Both the position numbers and the translations under genes were made by a program. This document shows, in pieces, positions 1 through 8,116 of a stretch of DNA of 64,000 bases. This DNA is from Subtercola lobariae (GTDB lineage Bacteria; Actinomycetota; Actinomycetes; Actinomycetales; Microbacteriaceae). The notes under the pieces were generated by a model. The model was not told the DNA's origin, made no database searches, and worked only from the letters and a program-made list of their open reading frames with translations. Every line of letters begins with the position of its first letter. Position 1 is the first letter of the stretch. The stretch is from NCBI RefSeq assembly GCF_014640255.1, contig NZ_BMGP01000005.1:294880-358879 (forward strand), given 5' to 3'.

Positions 1-512
1 ACCACTCGATTGGTTTCGGCACCGCCGGCGGCCACGTAGGCGAAGCGAATGCGTTCGTGGTCGCGGCAAGCGAGGGCGAGCTGGCCGAGCAACTCGCCCT
101 CGACGGGGCCACCCCGCGGCGTCTCTGGAGTGATGGATGCGGCGAGCGCATTCACCCGCTCGCGCACGGCGGCCGGCAGCACCTGCTCGAACTTGGCGAG
201 CGCGGTCTGGGTGGTGAGCGCTCCGTCGACGAGCCCCTGCGTGGCGGCCAGACGCAGGCCGATGGCCATGGTCACCGCTTCGTCGTTCGAGAGCAGCAGC
301 GGCGGCAGCTGCGAACCAGCCTCGAGCCGGTAGCCGCCCTGCACGCCGCGCGCGGCGACCACCCGATAGCCGAGTTCACGGAGCCGTTCGATGTCGCGGC
401 GCAGCGTGCGTTCGGTGACACCGAGGCGCTCGGCGAGCTCTGAGCCGGCCCACTGGCGGTGCGTCTGCAGCAGGTTCAGCAGTTCGAGGGTGCGCGAAGT
501 CGTTTCGGCCAT
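1..512 (-). CDS. WYL/YafY-type transcriptional regulator, truncated by window edge
   Basis: About 170 residues are visible from an ATG at 512 before the frame leaves the left edge. Residues 5-60 form a winged helix-turn-helix with the recognition segment TERTLRRDIERLRELGY, typical of YafY/DeoR-like regulators. The start of the WYL ligand-sensing domain (RIRFAYVAAGG) is reached just before the edge. The gene diverges from a VOC-fold enzyme at 598, and the 85 bp between them hold a 17-bp site that recurs in a second regulator/VOC pair near 42.9 kb. I infer that the protein controls the VOC gene and itself. The ligand is unknown and the C-terminal half is not in view. Confidence 0.85.
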   Translation of the reverse strand, partial: MAETTSRTLELLNLLQTHRQWAGSELAERLGVTERTLRRDIERLRELGYRVVAARGVQGGYRLEAGSQLPPLLLSNDEAVTMAIGLRLAATQGLVDGALTTQTALAKFEQVLPAAVRERVNALAASITPETPRGGPVEGELLGQLALACRDHERIRFAYVAAGGAETNRV

Positions 513-534
513 AGTGCCCAGTGTTCTCGAATTC

Positions 535-551
535 AGGACAGAAAGCGACCT
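535..551 (+). promoter_or_regulatory. Probable WYL-regulator operator (copy 1)
   Basis: AGGACAGAAAGCGACCT lies between the divergent WYL regulator and the VOC gene. It matches the reverse complement of 42894-42910 (AGGACAGAAACTGACCT) at 15 of 17 positions. In both places it has the same orientation relative to the VOC gene. The second copy is an imperfect palindrome with AGGTCAG/CTGTCCT arms. A binding site for the two related WYL regulators is the simplest reading. Confidence 0.6.
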
Positions 552-597
552 CTATCGCTCGTATCGTGAAACATCACCTCATCGAAAGAAGAAGCTC

Positions 598-966
598 ATG
601 GATTTCAAGATCGAACTCATTCTCGTTCCCGTCACCGACGTCGACCGCGCCAAAGCCTTTTACGTCGACCAGGTGGGCTTTCACGCCGACTTCGACCAGC
701 GCGTCAGCGACGCGGTGCGCTTCGTGCAGCTCACGCCACAGGGCTCGGCCTGCTCCATCGCGTTCGGCGAGGGCATCAGCGAGATGGTGCCGGGCACGCT
801 CAATGCCATTCAGGTGGTCATCGACAGCGCAGCGGATGCCCACCGGCACCTCACCGAAAACGGCGTCGAGGCGACCGAGCCCGACGTGCAGCCCTGGGGA
901 ACCTTCGTCACCTTCGCCGACCCTGACGGCAACCGCTGGATCTTGCAGCAGATGCCTGTGCACTGA
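598..966 (+). CDS. VOC-superfamily (glyoxalase/bleomycin-resistance fold) protein
   Basis: A 122-residue protein with the paired beta-alpha-beta-beta-beta layout of the vicinal oxygen chelate fold. The N-terminal module contains VTDVDRAKAFYVDQVGF and the C-terminal module ends FADPDGNRWILQQ, the usual metal- or ligand-proximal strand. The ATG at 598 follows an AGAAG ribosome-binding site. An upstream in-frame extension is unlikely because it would run through the operator region. The gene diverges from a WYL regulator. The family covers glyoxalases, dioxygenases and antibiotic-binding proteins, so the substrate cannot be named; a detoxification role is an inference from the pairing. Confidence 0.85.
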   Translation: MDFKIELILVPVTDVDRAKAFYVDQVGFHADFDQRVSDAVRFVQLTPQGSACSIAFGEGISEMVPGTLNAIQVVIDSAADAHRHLTENGVEATEPDVQPWGTFVTFADPDGNRWILQQMPVH

Positions 967-976
967 CGTGCCGCGA

Positions 977-2386
977 TCAGAGTCGGGCGAGTTCGCGCGC
1001 CACGATCGAGATGCCCTCGCCGAAACGCTCGGGGTGGGGGCCCGAGTAGTTCAGACGCGCGAATGATCCGGGGGGTTCGGTGGGAAACCACTCCGAACCC
1101 GGGGTCATCGACACCCCGGCGGCGAGGCAGCGGGCAACGAGGGCCCGAACATCCACTCGGTCATCGAAGCGAACCCAGAGGTTGAGGCCGCCGCGGGGCA
1201 GAAACGTGAGGGTGTCAGGCCCGAGCTGAGAGACGATGTGCCCGGCGAGGTTGTCTCGGCGGTCGCGCAGAGCAGCGCGAAGCCGGATCAGGTGGGTGCG
1301 CCAGCCCGGGTCGGTCACCACGTCGAGCGCGGCGGCCTGCAGCGCCCTGCTCACGTAGAGGTCGGTCACCGTGCGATCCACCTGAATACGCGCCAAGGCA
1401 GGCCCGCGCGCCACCACCGCACCCACCCGCAACGCCGGCGACACGCTCTTGCTCAGCGATCTCAGGTACACCACGTGGCCGTCGGTGTCGCGGGAGACGA
1501 GGGGTCGAGCATCCGCTTCGATACCGAAGTCGTGCGCCCAATCGTCTTCGATGATGAAGGCGTTTCGTGCGCGAGCGACCGCGACGATCGCGGCGCTCTC
1601 GTCGGCCGACCAGAGAGCGCCCGTGGGGTTCGCGAAGTGGGGCTGCGCGTAGAACAGCCGCGCGCCGGAGCTTTCGAACGCCTCATCGAGGGCGGCTGCT
1701 GACGGCACGGCCGACCCCCTGGCCACGGGAACGATGACGAGCCCAGCCTGCCGCGCCGCCGCAATGGCGCCCCAATACGTGGGCGACTCCATCACCACGG
1801 CGTCGCCCGGCTGGGCGAGCGCCCGAAAGATGGAGGTGAGCGCGCTCTGACTGCCCGGTACGACGACCACGTCGTCTGCTGTGACTCCGGATGCCCGGGC
1901 GGGCCCACCGGCCCGAATCTCGTTCGCGAACCACGCCCTGAGGTCGGGCAGCCCGTCGACACTGGGAAGGCTGACGCTCGCGTGCCCCCGTGCCGCCCTC
2001 GTGAGAGCGGTGCGAACCAGCCGCCCGGGCAGCAGTTCTTCGGTGGGGTAGGCGTTGTGCATCGAAATGGCGGGGCCCTTATCGAGTGCCATCGCGGTTC
2101 CGACGGCAGTAAGACTGTTGCGGGAGGGGCCGAGGGTGGTGGTCTGCCACGAGAAGTCGGCGCGGCCGAGGGTCGGTCGCGGCAGAATGAACGTGCCGGC
2201 GCCGGGTCTGGTCTCGATGAGACCGAGGCGCGCGAGGTTCTGCACGGCACGCTGAACGGTGAGCGGGCTGGCACCGAACCGGGTGACGAGCGACCGCGTC
2301 GAGGGCAGCGTGGCACCGACCGGGCCCACGCGAATGAGGTCACGCAGGTGGTGCTCGATGGCCGCCTCAGTGCTATCGTGTTGCAT
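977..2386 (-). CDS. MocR/GntR-family transcriptional regulator with aminotransferase-like domain
   Basis: A 469-residue fusion of a GntR-type winged helix (about residues 10-70; PSTRSLVTRFGASPLTVQRA) and a fold-type-I aminotransferase domain (about 105-465). The PLP-binding lysine is K313 in SLSKSVSPALRVG. NPTG (about 252-255) and the EDDW segment near 280 are also present. MocR proteins use bound PLP plus an amine or amino acid to switch transcription. The start is taken at the ATG at 2386 rather than 2398, and it overlaps the start codon of the divergent EamA transporter. Three GCTATCG direct repeats flank the starts and probably form the operator. The likely target is the adjacent exporter. 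Confidence 0.88.
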   Translation of the reverse strand: MQHDSTEAAIEHHLRDLIRVGPVGATLPSTRSLVTRFGASPLTVQRAVQNLARLGLIETRPGAGTFILPRPTLGRADFSWQTTTLGPSRNSLTAVGTAMALDKGPAISMHNAYPTEELLPGRLVRTALTRAARGHASVSLPSVDGLPDLRAWFANEIRAGGPARASGVTADDVVVVPGSQSALTSIFRALAQPGDAVVMESPTYWGAIAAARQAGLVIVPVARGSAVPSAAALDEAFESSGARLFYAQPHFANPTGALWSADESAAIVAVARARNAFIIEDDWAHDFGIEADARPLVSRDTDGHVVYLRSLSKSVSPALRVGAVVARGPALARIQVDRTVTDLYVSRALQAAALDVVTDPGWRTHLIRLRAALRDRRDNLAGHIVSQLGPDTLTFLPRGGLNLWVRFDDRVDVRALVARCLAAGVSMTPGSEWFPTEPPGSFARLNYSGPHPERFGEGISIVARELARL

Positions 2387-2432
2387 GACGGATAACAATA
2401 GCGCTATCGGTGGTGGCGAGCTAGCGCTATCG
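2372..2432. promoter_or_regulatory. Direct GCTATCG repeats, putative MocR operator
   Basis: GCTATCG occurs at 2372-2378, 2403-2409 and 2426-2432, all in the same orientation, across the overlapping divergent start codons of the MocR gene and the transporter. The last two copies are extended to TAGCGCTATCG. Widely spaced direct repeats are characteristic of MocR-family operators, so autoregulation plus control of the transporter is a reasonable inference. Confidence 0.55.
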
Positions 2433-3488
2433 CCTCAATCGTCTGGCGCAGCTGGCGCGAGCGAAGGCGCTATGAGATCACTCCCGTCGACAGCTGGCGC
2501 GAGCGAAGGCGCTGCGAGTCCACGCCCGTCGGCAGCTGGCGCGGGCGCTGCTGTCGAGTCAGAGCCGAGCGGCGGCGCGGCGGCGCGTCGGCGTCCGCCG
2601 GCTGGGCTGGTGTTCGGGTTTCTGGGGGTGCTGTCGTTCTCGTTCACGCTGCCCTTTACGCGGGTGGCTGTGGGGTCGCTCGATCCGCTGTTCGTGGGGG
2701 CCGGTCGAGCCGTGGTAGCGGCGGTGCTGTCGATCATCGTGCTGCTGATCATCCGCCCGCGCCTGCCCCGGGGCCGCCAATGGCTGCGCTTGTGCGTGGT
2801 GGCGGCGGGCGTCGTGGCCGGGTTTCCACTGCTGACCAGTTTCGCCATGCAGACCGCACCGGCCGCGCACGGTGCCGTGGTGATCGGAATTCTGCCGGCG
2901 GCAACTGCCATCGTGGCGGTGCTGCGGGGTGGCGAACGGCCGAGTCGCGCATTCTGGGTGGCGAGCATCGCCGGCCTCGCGGCGGTGGTGGCGTTCGTCG
3001 CGGTGAGTGGCGGCGGGCTGAACGGATTGCACCCGTCAGACTTCTTGCTGCTCGCCGCCGTGGCGCTGGCCGCGATTGGCTATGCCGAAGGCGCACTGCT
3101 GGCGCGCGAACTCGGTTCGTGGCAGATTATCTGCTGGGCGCTCGTCATCGGCTTGCCGGTGATGGCGCCGCTGGCCATCATCGGAGCCTCGCACGGGCCA
3201 CTCTCGGGCTCGGCCGAGTCGTGGCTGGCCTTCGCCTACGTGAGCGTAATCAGCCAGTTCTTGGGGTTCTTCGTGTGGTACCGAGGGCTGGCCATCGGGC
3301 CGATCTCTCGGGTGAGTCAGGTGCAACTTCTGCAGCCCGTGCTCACCATTGTGTGGGCCGCTCTGCTGTTCGGCGAGCATCTCGATTGGCTCGTGATCGT
3401 AGCCGCTGGCGTCGTCGTGGCCTGCGCGGCTTTCGCCGTTCGGGCCCGAATTGTCAACCCCGTCGCACGCCCGAAGCCCTCGGCGTAG
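2385..3488 (+). CDS. EamA/RhaT-family (DMT) transporter
   Basis: A 367-residue membrane protein with two tandem EamA repeats. About ten hydrophobic helices begin near residue 70 (LVFGFLGVLSFSFTLPFTR), followed by a conserved C-terminal half (GFFVWYRGLAIGPISRVSQ). The first 70 residues are a low-complexity Ala/Ser/Gly tail made of an imperfect 14-residue repeat (42 bp per unit, starting at 2449, 2491 and 2533). No ribosome-binding site precedes the ATG at 2385, so the message may be leaderless, or translation may start at the ATG at 2472. MocR-linked EamA proteins often export amino acids or metabolites; the substrate is unknown. The repeated tail could vary in length between strains. Confidence 0.85.
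   Translation: MTDNNSAIGGGELALSPQSSGAAGASEGAMRSLPSTAGASEGAASPRPSAAGAGAAVESEPSGGAAARRRPPAGLVFGFLGVLSFSFTLPFTRVAVGSLDPLFVGAGRAVVAAVLSIIVLLIIRPRLPRGRQWLRLCVVAAGVVAGFPLLTSFAMQTAPAAHGAVVIGILPAATAIVAVLRGGERPSRAFWVASIAGLAAVVAFVAVSGGGLNGLHPSDFLLLAAVALAAIGYAEGALLARELGSWQIICWALVIGLPVMAPLAIIGASHGPLSGSAESWLAFAYVSVISQFLGFFVWYRGLAIGPISRVSQVQLLQPVLTIVWAALLFGEHLDWLVIVAAGVVVACAAFAVRARIVNPVARPKPSA
2449..2543 (+). repeat. 42-bp tandem repeat in transporter N-terminus
   Basis: A 23-bp identical block starting CAGCTGGCGCGAGCGAAGG occurs at 2449-2471 and 2491-2513. A partial copy starts at 2533, giving a 42-bp period (14 codons). Because the period is a multiple of three, copy changes would keep the transporter frame. 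Confidence 0.85.
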
Positions 3489-3498
3489 CGTGAAAAAC

Positions 3499-4002
3499 AT
3501 GACCGATACAACGCACACCACTACTCACACCGAAGACGTCGACGCTGTCGCCAAGCTCATCAAGGGCGCAAAGGTGGCACTGCTCACCACCATCACCGCG
3601 TCGGGCGACCTGCACTCGCGGCCGCTCGGTGTGCAAGACGAAGACTTCGATGGCGAGCTGTGGTTCTTCACGCAAGACCCCAGCGAGAAAACCGCAGACA
3701 TTCGTGATAACGCTCACGTGAATGTGTCGCTCGAGTCGGGCAAGGGCTTTCTGTCGATCGCCGGAACCGCCAGCGTGGTGAAAGACGCCGCCAAGATTGA
3801 CGAACTGTGGAACACCCAGACCGAGGCGTGGTTTCCCGAAGGCCGCGAAGACCCCACGGTGGCGCTCATCAAGGTCGACGCGACATCAGCCGAATACTGG
3901 GTGACCAACGAGCCTAAAGTTGTGACGCTGTTCAAGGTAGCGAAGGCCGCCGCGACGGGTGGCCAGCCCGACATCGGCGAGAATCACTCGGTCGACCTCT
4001 GA
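3499..4002 (+). CDS. Pyridoxamine 5'-phosphate oxidase-like general stress protein (FMN-binding split barrel)
   Basis: 167 residues matching the general stress protein 26 group of the FMN split-barrel superfamily. The core reads LIKGAKVALLTTITASGDLHSRPL, followed by ELWFFTQDPSEKTADIRDN and VNVSLESGKGFLSIAGTASVV. Members bind FMN or F420 and have uncertain, often stress-related, redox roles. The start could be the GTG at 3490 (adding MKN) or the ATG at 3499; the latter is annotated. It follows the EamA gene by about 10 bp and may be co-transcribed, but no functional link is evident. Confidence 0.82.
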   Translation: MTDTTHTTTHTEDVDAVAKLIKGAKVALLTTITASGDLHSRPLGVQDEDFDGELWFFTQDPSEKTADIRDNAHVNVSLESGKGFLSIAGTASVVKDAAKIDELWNTQTEAWFPEGREDPTVALIKVDATSAEYWVTNEPKVVTLFKVAKAAATGGQPDIGENHSVDL

Positions 4003-4021
4003 GAGGTGCGGCGCCGCCCCG

Positions 4022-5101
4022 TTAGCTGACGGCCACGCTCTCAGCCAGCAGTTCTTTCACCATCGGCACCACTTTCGTGCCGTACAGTTCGATGTTCGTC
4101 ATCATGCTCTCGTGCGAGAGCGTTCCGGCACCGTACTTCAGGTCGAACCGGCTGACGCCGAGCGCCTCGACGTTGCGAGCGATCTTGCGTGCCACTGTCT
4201 CCGGCGAACCGATGTAGAGGGCTCCGTCTTCACCCGACTCCTCCCAGAACTGGGCCCGGGTGAGGGGCGGCCAGCCTCGGCTGGCACCGATGCTCGCGTG
4301 CATCGCCTTGTAGTGCGGAAAGAACTCGTTGCGCGCCTCGTCGTCAGTCTCGGCTACGAACCCGGGCGAGTGCATGCCGATGGCGGCGACCGGATGCTCG
4401 AACTGAGCCATCGCCCGCCGATACAGATCGACGTACGGGGCGAACCGCACCGGCGCACCACCGATGATGGCGAGCATCATGGGCAGCCCGTACCGTGCGG
4501 TGCGAACCACCGACTCGGGGCTGCCGCCCACTCCCACCCAGGCTCGCAACGCACCACTCTCGGTGTGCGGAAAGACCGACTGCTCGGTGAGCGAGGCACG
4601 AGTCGCGCCGCTCCAGGAGACAGGCTGTTCGGTCAGCAGCTCGGCGAACAGCTCGAGCTTCTCTTCGAAAAGTCTCTCGTAGTCAGAGAGGTCGAACCCG
4701 AAGAGCGGAAACGACTCGGTGAATGAGCCGCGACCCAGAATGACCTCGGCACGCCCGCCCGAAATCGCGTCGAGCGTGGCGAAGCGCTGAAAAACGCGCA
4801 CGGGGTCGTCAGAGCTCAACACTGTGACTGCCGAGCCGACGTGGATGTTCGTGGTTCGCGCCGCGACCGCAGCGAGCACCACCTCGGGCGCAGACACCGC
4901 GAAGTCAGCGCGGTGGTGCTCCCCCACCCCGAAGAAGTTCAGCCCCACCTGGTCGGCGAGCACTCCCTCATCGACCACGTTGCGAATGACCTGGGCCTGC
5001 GAAACCTCTGCGCCGTCTTTCGTGCGGGTGACGTCTCCGAAGGTGTCGAGGCCGAACTCCACGGTGGTGGGGGTGAACTCTGGTGCAGTGACCTCAGGCA
5101 T
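4022..5101 (-). CDS. LLM-class flavin-dependent oxidoreductase
   Basis: 359 residues with the luciferase-like TIM barrel. The N-terminus is VEFGLDTFGDVTRTKDG, followed by VGLNFFGVGEHHRADF with the typical GEHH motif, and a mid-barrel segment ISGGRAEVILGRGSFTESFP. Such enzymes oxidise or reduce small organic substrates with FMNH2 or F420H2. The ATG at 5101 is clear. Its upstream region carries the motif CGTTTGCAT-A-CGATA, shared with the second LLM gene at 28915, suggesting a common regulator. No flavin reductase is adjacent, but a CE1759-type reductase sits near 27 kb. The substrate is unknown. Confidence 0.87.
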   Translation of the reverse strand: MPEVTAPEFTPTTVEFGLDTFGDVTRTKDGAEVSQAQVIRNVVDEGVLADQVGLNFFGVGEHHRADFAVSAPEVVLAAVAARTTNIHVGSAVTVLSSDDPVRVFQRFATLDAISGGRAEVILGRGSFTESFPLFGFDLSDYERLFEEKLELFAELLTEQPVSWSGATRASLTEQSVFPHTESGALRAWVGVGGSPESVVRTARYGLPMMLAIIGGAPVRFAPYVDLYRRAMAQFEHPVAAIGMHSPGFVAETDDEARNEFFPHYKAMHASIGASRGWPPLTRAQFWEESGEDGALYIGSPETVARKIARNVEALGVSRFDLKYGAGTLSHESMMTNIELYGTKVVPMVKELLAESVAVS

Positions 5102-5127
5102 GAGCGCTTCTTTCCGATCGAGCTTTC

Positions 5128-5146
5128 AATACGTTTGCATACGATA
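5128..5146. promoter_or_regulatory. Shared motif upstream of LLM gene (copy 1)
   Basis: AATACGTTTGCATACGATA sits 27 bp upstream of the LLM start at 5101. A near copy (CGTTTGCAT followed directly by CGATA) is 49-66 bp upstream of the other LLM gene, 23.8 kb away. It may be an operator or activator site shared by both genes. Confidence 0.4.
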
Positions 5147-5240
5147 CAACCAGGTGTACACACCAGTATTCCCGGTGTTTTCGCGAAACAGCCGGGTCGC
5201 TCAGGCTCTGACCAGCACCGGGTGCTTAGGCTCAGTGGCG

Positions 5241-6710
5241 ATGACAACCCAGACACCGCCCCATCAGCACCGCGTTCTCACCCCCGAGCAGCGCCGGCGA
5301 CGCCGACGACGCCAGGTCGCGACGCGCTGGTCGGTCATCGGCGTGGTGCTGATTCTGCTGGTCACCGGCGGATACGTCGTCTACAACTACCAGCGTTTCG
5401 TGAACGGAATCACTCACATCGACGCCCTGCCGGGCGGCAGCACGAACAACAAAGACCAGAACATCCTGCTCGTCGGCGACGACCATCGGCCCGACAACGC
5501 AACCCCCGAGCAGCTCGCCCAGCTCGGCACCCAAGACGACGGCGGCGGCACCAGCACCGACACGATGATCATCGTGCACCTGCCGGCCGACGGCAGTTCG
5601 GCCACAATGATCTCGCTGCCGCGCGACTCCTGGGTCGACATTCCGGGGTTCGGTAAAGACAAGCTGAACGCTGCCTTCACGTATGGCAGCGAAAACGGCG
5701 GTGGTGATGCTGGTGGGGCGAAGTTGCTCGTCACGACCATCCAGAACCTCACCGGGCTGACGATCGACCACTTCGTTCGCGTCTCGCTGCTCGGGTTCTA
5801 CAACGTGGTTAACGCACTCGGCCCGGTGCAGGTGTGTCTGAACGAGGCCGTCAACGACCCGTTCTCGGCCATCAACCTGCCGGCCGGCGTTTCGAGCCTC
5901 GATGCGTCGCAGGCGCTGTCGTTCGTGCGGCAACGGCACGGGTTGCCGAACGGCGACCTCGACCGCGAAGTGCGTCAGCAGTACTTTCTCTCGGTAGAAG
6001 CGCGCCAGATTCTCTCGGCCGGAACCCTGCTGAACCCCGCCAAGCTCGCGAGCGTGCTCGACGCCATCAGTTCGTCGATCGAGACCGACTCGGGGCTGAA
6101 CATCATCGATCTCGCGACGCAGATGCGAAATCTGAGCCCCGACAAGATCAGATCGACCACCATTCCCATCGTCGGCACGCCCACCATCACCGTCGACGGT
6201 AACGACGTCTCTATCGTTCAGGTCGACACCGCTGCTATGCCGGGGTTCATCGCGAGTGTGCTGGGCACCTCGACGCCCGCCCCCTCGGCGCCGCCGTCGC
6301 CCTCGGTCTATGACAGCGCCACGGTTTCGCCGGTCGGCGAAGTCACCGTGACTGTGCTCAACGGCAGCGACAGTGACGGCGTCGCCGCGTCGAACACCGA
6401 CACGCTCGGCGGCTTCGGGTTCAAGACGGGCACACCGGGTTCGACCGACACGCAGACGACCACGACCATCCAGTACCCGGCTGGAAACGAAGGGCACGCT
6501 AAGGCTGTGGCGGCGTACTTTCCCGGCGCGGCCCTCGAGGTGGCATCGGTTTCTGACGTGACCGTGATTCTGGGCACCGACGGCATTCAGGCCACCGACC
6601 CGAATGCGGCGGCGACGGATGCTCCGGCCCCCGCCACGGGCGACCCAACAGCCACCCCGGCGCCGGCCGCCCCCACCACGAGTTACGCCAAGGGCGCCTG
6701 CATCAACTGA
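5241..6710 (+). CDS. LytR-CpsA-Psr (LCP) family cell-wall glycopolymer ligase
   Basis: 489 residues: an Arg-rich cytoplasmic tail (residues 10-30), one membrane helix (about 33-55), an extracellular LCP domain (about 75-330) and a C-terminal LytR_C-type domain (about 370-450). A Pro/Ala/Thr tail ends near a Cys. LCP hallmarks are visible: NILLVGDDHR, TDTMIIVHL, the Arg-containing MISLPRDSWV, KLNAAFTYG and SFVRQRHG. These enzymes attach teichoic-acid-like or other glycopolymers to peptidoglycan or lipid carriers outside the membrane. GTG at 5235 is an alternative start. The 3' end overlaps the convergent gene by 8 bp. Confidence 0.9.
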   Translation: MTTQTPPHQHRVLTPEQRRRRRRRQVATRWSVIGVVLILLVTGGYVVYNYQRFVNGITHIDALPGGSTNNKDQNILLVGDDHRPDNATPEQLAQLGTQDDGGGTSTDTMIIVHLPADGSSATMISLPRDSWVDIPGFGKDKLNAAFTYGSENGGGDAGGAKLLVTTIQNLTGLTIDHFVRVSLLGFYNVVNALGPVQVCLNEAVNDPFSAINLPAGVSSLDASQALSFVRQRHGLPNGDLDREVRQQYFLSVEARQILSAGTLLNPAKLASVLDAISSSIETDSGLNIIDLATQMRNLSPDKIRSTTIPIVGTPTITVDGNDVSIVQVDTAAMPGFIASVLGTSTPAPSAPPSPSVYDSATVSPVGEVTVTVLNGSDSDGVAASNTDTLGGFGFKTGTPGSTDTQTTTTIQYPAGNEGHAKAVAAYFPGAALEVASVSDVTVILGTDGIQATDPNAAATDAPAPATGDPTATPAPAAPTTSYAKGACIN

Positions 6711-7392
6711 TCGGCGTCGGGCGAGCGTATTCGCGTAGGCCGATGGCGAGGTCGACGCAGACAGCTAACAGGAGGTCGAGCTGCTCGGGAGTCGGTGCGC
6801 TGTAGAGCAACAGGCGCGTGCCGAGAGTGGGGAACTTCAGCGCCGCCCCGGTTCTCGTGAGCATGAAGTCGAGCTCCGAAAGGTCGAGCGGAACGTTCAA
6901 GGCTCGGCTGAAGGTCAGCGCCCAGGCCGTCGACCGCAGCACAACATCGAGGCGCCCACGCTCCTCGCCCGCAGGGCTCTCGACCCGCAGCCGCACGGCA
7001 TCAGTCGTTCGCGGCTCGTCGGGATCGGCCCGAATCACGAACACCGCCGCTCCGGCCGCATCGAACACCGTCGACTGCTCGCCGCGTTGCACTCGGGCGA
7101 CCTCGTTCGAGCCCGAGCTGATCACGGTCGACCCGCCTCCCCCACTCGCCACGCGGTAACTGCCACCGGCTCTGGTGGTGAGCGAATGGATGCCCTTTCC
7201 CCCGTTCTTGAACCCGAACAGCATGCCGAGCTTCGCCCCGGCGCCCTCGCCCCCGCTCTGCTCGGCGACGGCCAGCGCCTTTGCGTCAGCAGCAGCCGAC
7301 GGCCCGTCGTCGAAGGTCAGAACCAGAACATTCGACGCCTTGCGCGAGATGCGGCCGACGATCAGAACGGGCGGCGCTGGTTCAGCTGTCAT
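6703..7392 (-). CDS. Hypothetical protein, beta-rich
   Basis: 229 residues that I do not recognise. The protein begins VLIVGRISRKASNVLVLTFDDG and has a glycine-rich middle (LFGFKNGGKGIHSL, ASGGGGSTVISSG). Short alternating hydrophobic strands follow, then a helical C-terminus (LDLLLAVCVDLAIGLREYA). There is no signal peptide or membrane segment. The strand pattern resembles tubby/scramblase-like folds, but this is only an impression. It converges on the LCP gene with an 8-bp overlap of stop regions. The next gene on the same strand lies beyond a strong hairpin, so it is probably transcribed alone. Confidence 0.6.
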   Translation of the reverse strand: MTAEPAPPVLIVGRISRKASNVLVLTFDDGPSAAADAKALAVAEQSGGEGAGAKLGMLFGFKNGGKGIHSLTTRAGGSYRVASGGGGSTVISSGSNEVARVQRGEQSTVFDAAGAAVFVIRADPDEPRTTDAVRLRVESPAGEERGRLDVVLRSTAWALTFSRALNVPLDLSELDFMLTRTGAALKFPTLGTRLLLYSAPTPEQLDLLLAVCVDLAIGLREYARPTPIS

Positions 7393-7474
7393 GCCCCAAA
7401 TCTACAGCAAACCTGACACTTCGTCACGTAGTAGGCGCCGTTTAGGGCAGCGCGCCCGGCGAGAGCGAGCGCCG

Positions 7475-7512
7475 CGGACGAGAGCGAGCGCCGCGGCGGT
7501 CGCTCTCGTCCG
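7475..7512 (-). terminator. Perfect 12-bp stem hairpin downstream of the GlcG-like gene
   Basis: CGGACGAGAGCG (7475-7486) and CGCTCTCGTCCG (7501-7512) pair perfectly around a 14-nt loop. The hairpin lies just past the stop of the minus-strand GlcG-like gene. There is no U-tract, so it is either a Rho-independent-like or RNA-stabilising structure. The left arm is part of a 17-bp direct repeat (gagagcgagcgccgcgg). Confidence 0.5.
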
Positions 7513-7568
7513 TGCACCTCGCGCTCGCCCAACGGGGTCGCGCTTGCTGACGCGGTGGGCCGCCGCGG

Positions 7569-7970
7569 TTAGGAGAGCGCGGCTACTCCGGCGGCGGCAA
7601 CCGCACGGTCATCCTCTACCGTGCTACCGCTGACGCCGATCGCGCCCACGATGTCGCCGCCCACCGTGAGCGGAATGCCGCCGGGAAAGCTGATCAGCCC
7701 GCCGTTCGAGACCTCGATGTTGTACAGCGATCCTCCGGGCTGCGAAAGTTCGCCGATGCTGCCCGATTCCATGTCGAAGAACCGGGCGGTACGCGCCTTC
7801 TTTTGCGCAATGTCGATGCTGCCGAGCCACGCGCCGTCCATTCGCACGAACGCTTTCAGATTTCCGCCAGCGTCGACGACGGCGATGTTCATCGCTGTGC
7901 CTTGCTCGACCGCGGCTTTGTGCGCTGCTTCGACGACCGATTGGGCTTGTTCAAGGGTTATGTCACTCAT
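7569..7970 (-). CDS. GlcG/HbpS-family (DUF336) protein
   Basis: 133 residues covering one DUF336 domain: [51 protein letters not shown], then [20 protein letters not shown]. The family includes the haem-binding HbpS of Streptomyces and GlcG encoded in glycolate loci; many members have no proven function. The ATG at 7970 is chosen. An open frame extends to 8201, but it runs through inverted and direct repeats and has a composition unlike the protein. The gene lies downstream of the glucose-6-phosphate dehydrogenase gene on the same strand, separated by a 255-bp repeat-rich gap. Confidence 0.85.
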   Translation of the reverse strand: MSDITLEQAQSVVEAAHKAAVEQGTAMNIAVVDAGGNLKAFVRMDGAWLGSIDIAQKKARTARFFDMESGSIGELSQPGGSLYNIEVSNGGLISFPGGIPLTVGGDIVGAIGVSGSTVEDDRAVAAAGVAALS

Positions 7971-8042
7971 GCTCGTCACGATACGCCGAGCACAATTACC
8001 GCGCGGAGGGTTGCACCCGACCACGAGACGTGCTTGTCGGCG

Positions 8043-8112
8043 ACGAGAGAAGCCGTTTCGGTCGAGAGATGCTCGCGCAACGGCTTCTCTCGTCTGAAAC
8101 GGCTTCTCTCGT
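8043..8112. repeat. Nested inverted repeats with alternative pairing
   Basis: ACGAGAGAAGCCGTTTC (8043-8059) can pair with the perfect complement at 8096-8112. Its first 14 bases can instead pair with 8080-8093. The two stems are mutually exclusive. The block lies between the stop of the glucose-6-phosphate dehydrogenase gene and the start of the GlcG-like gene, so it may act as a terminator or processing element. Confidence 0.6.
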
Positions 8113-8116
8113 CGTG

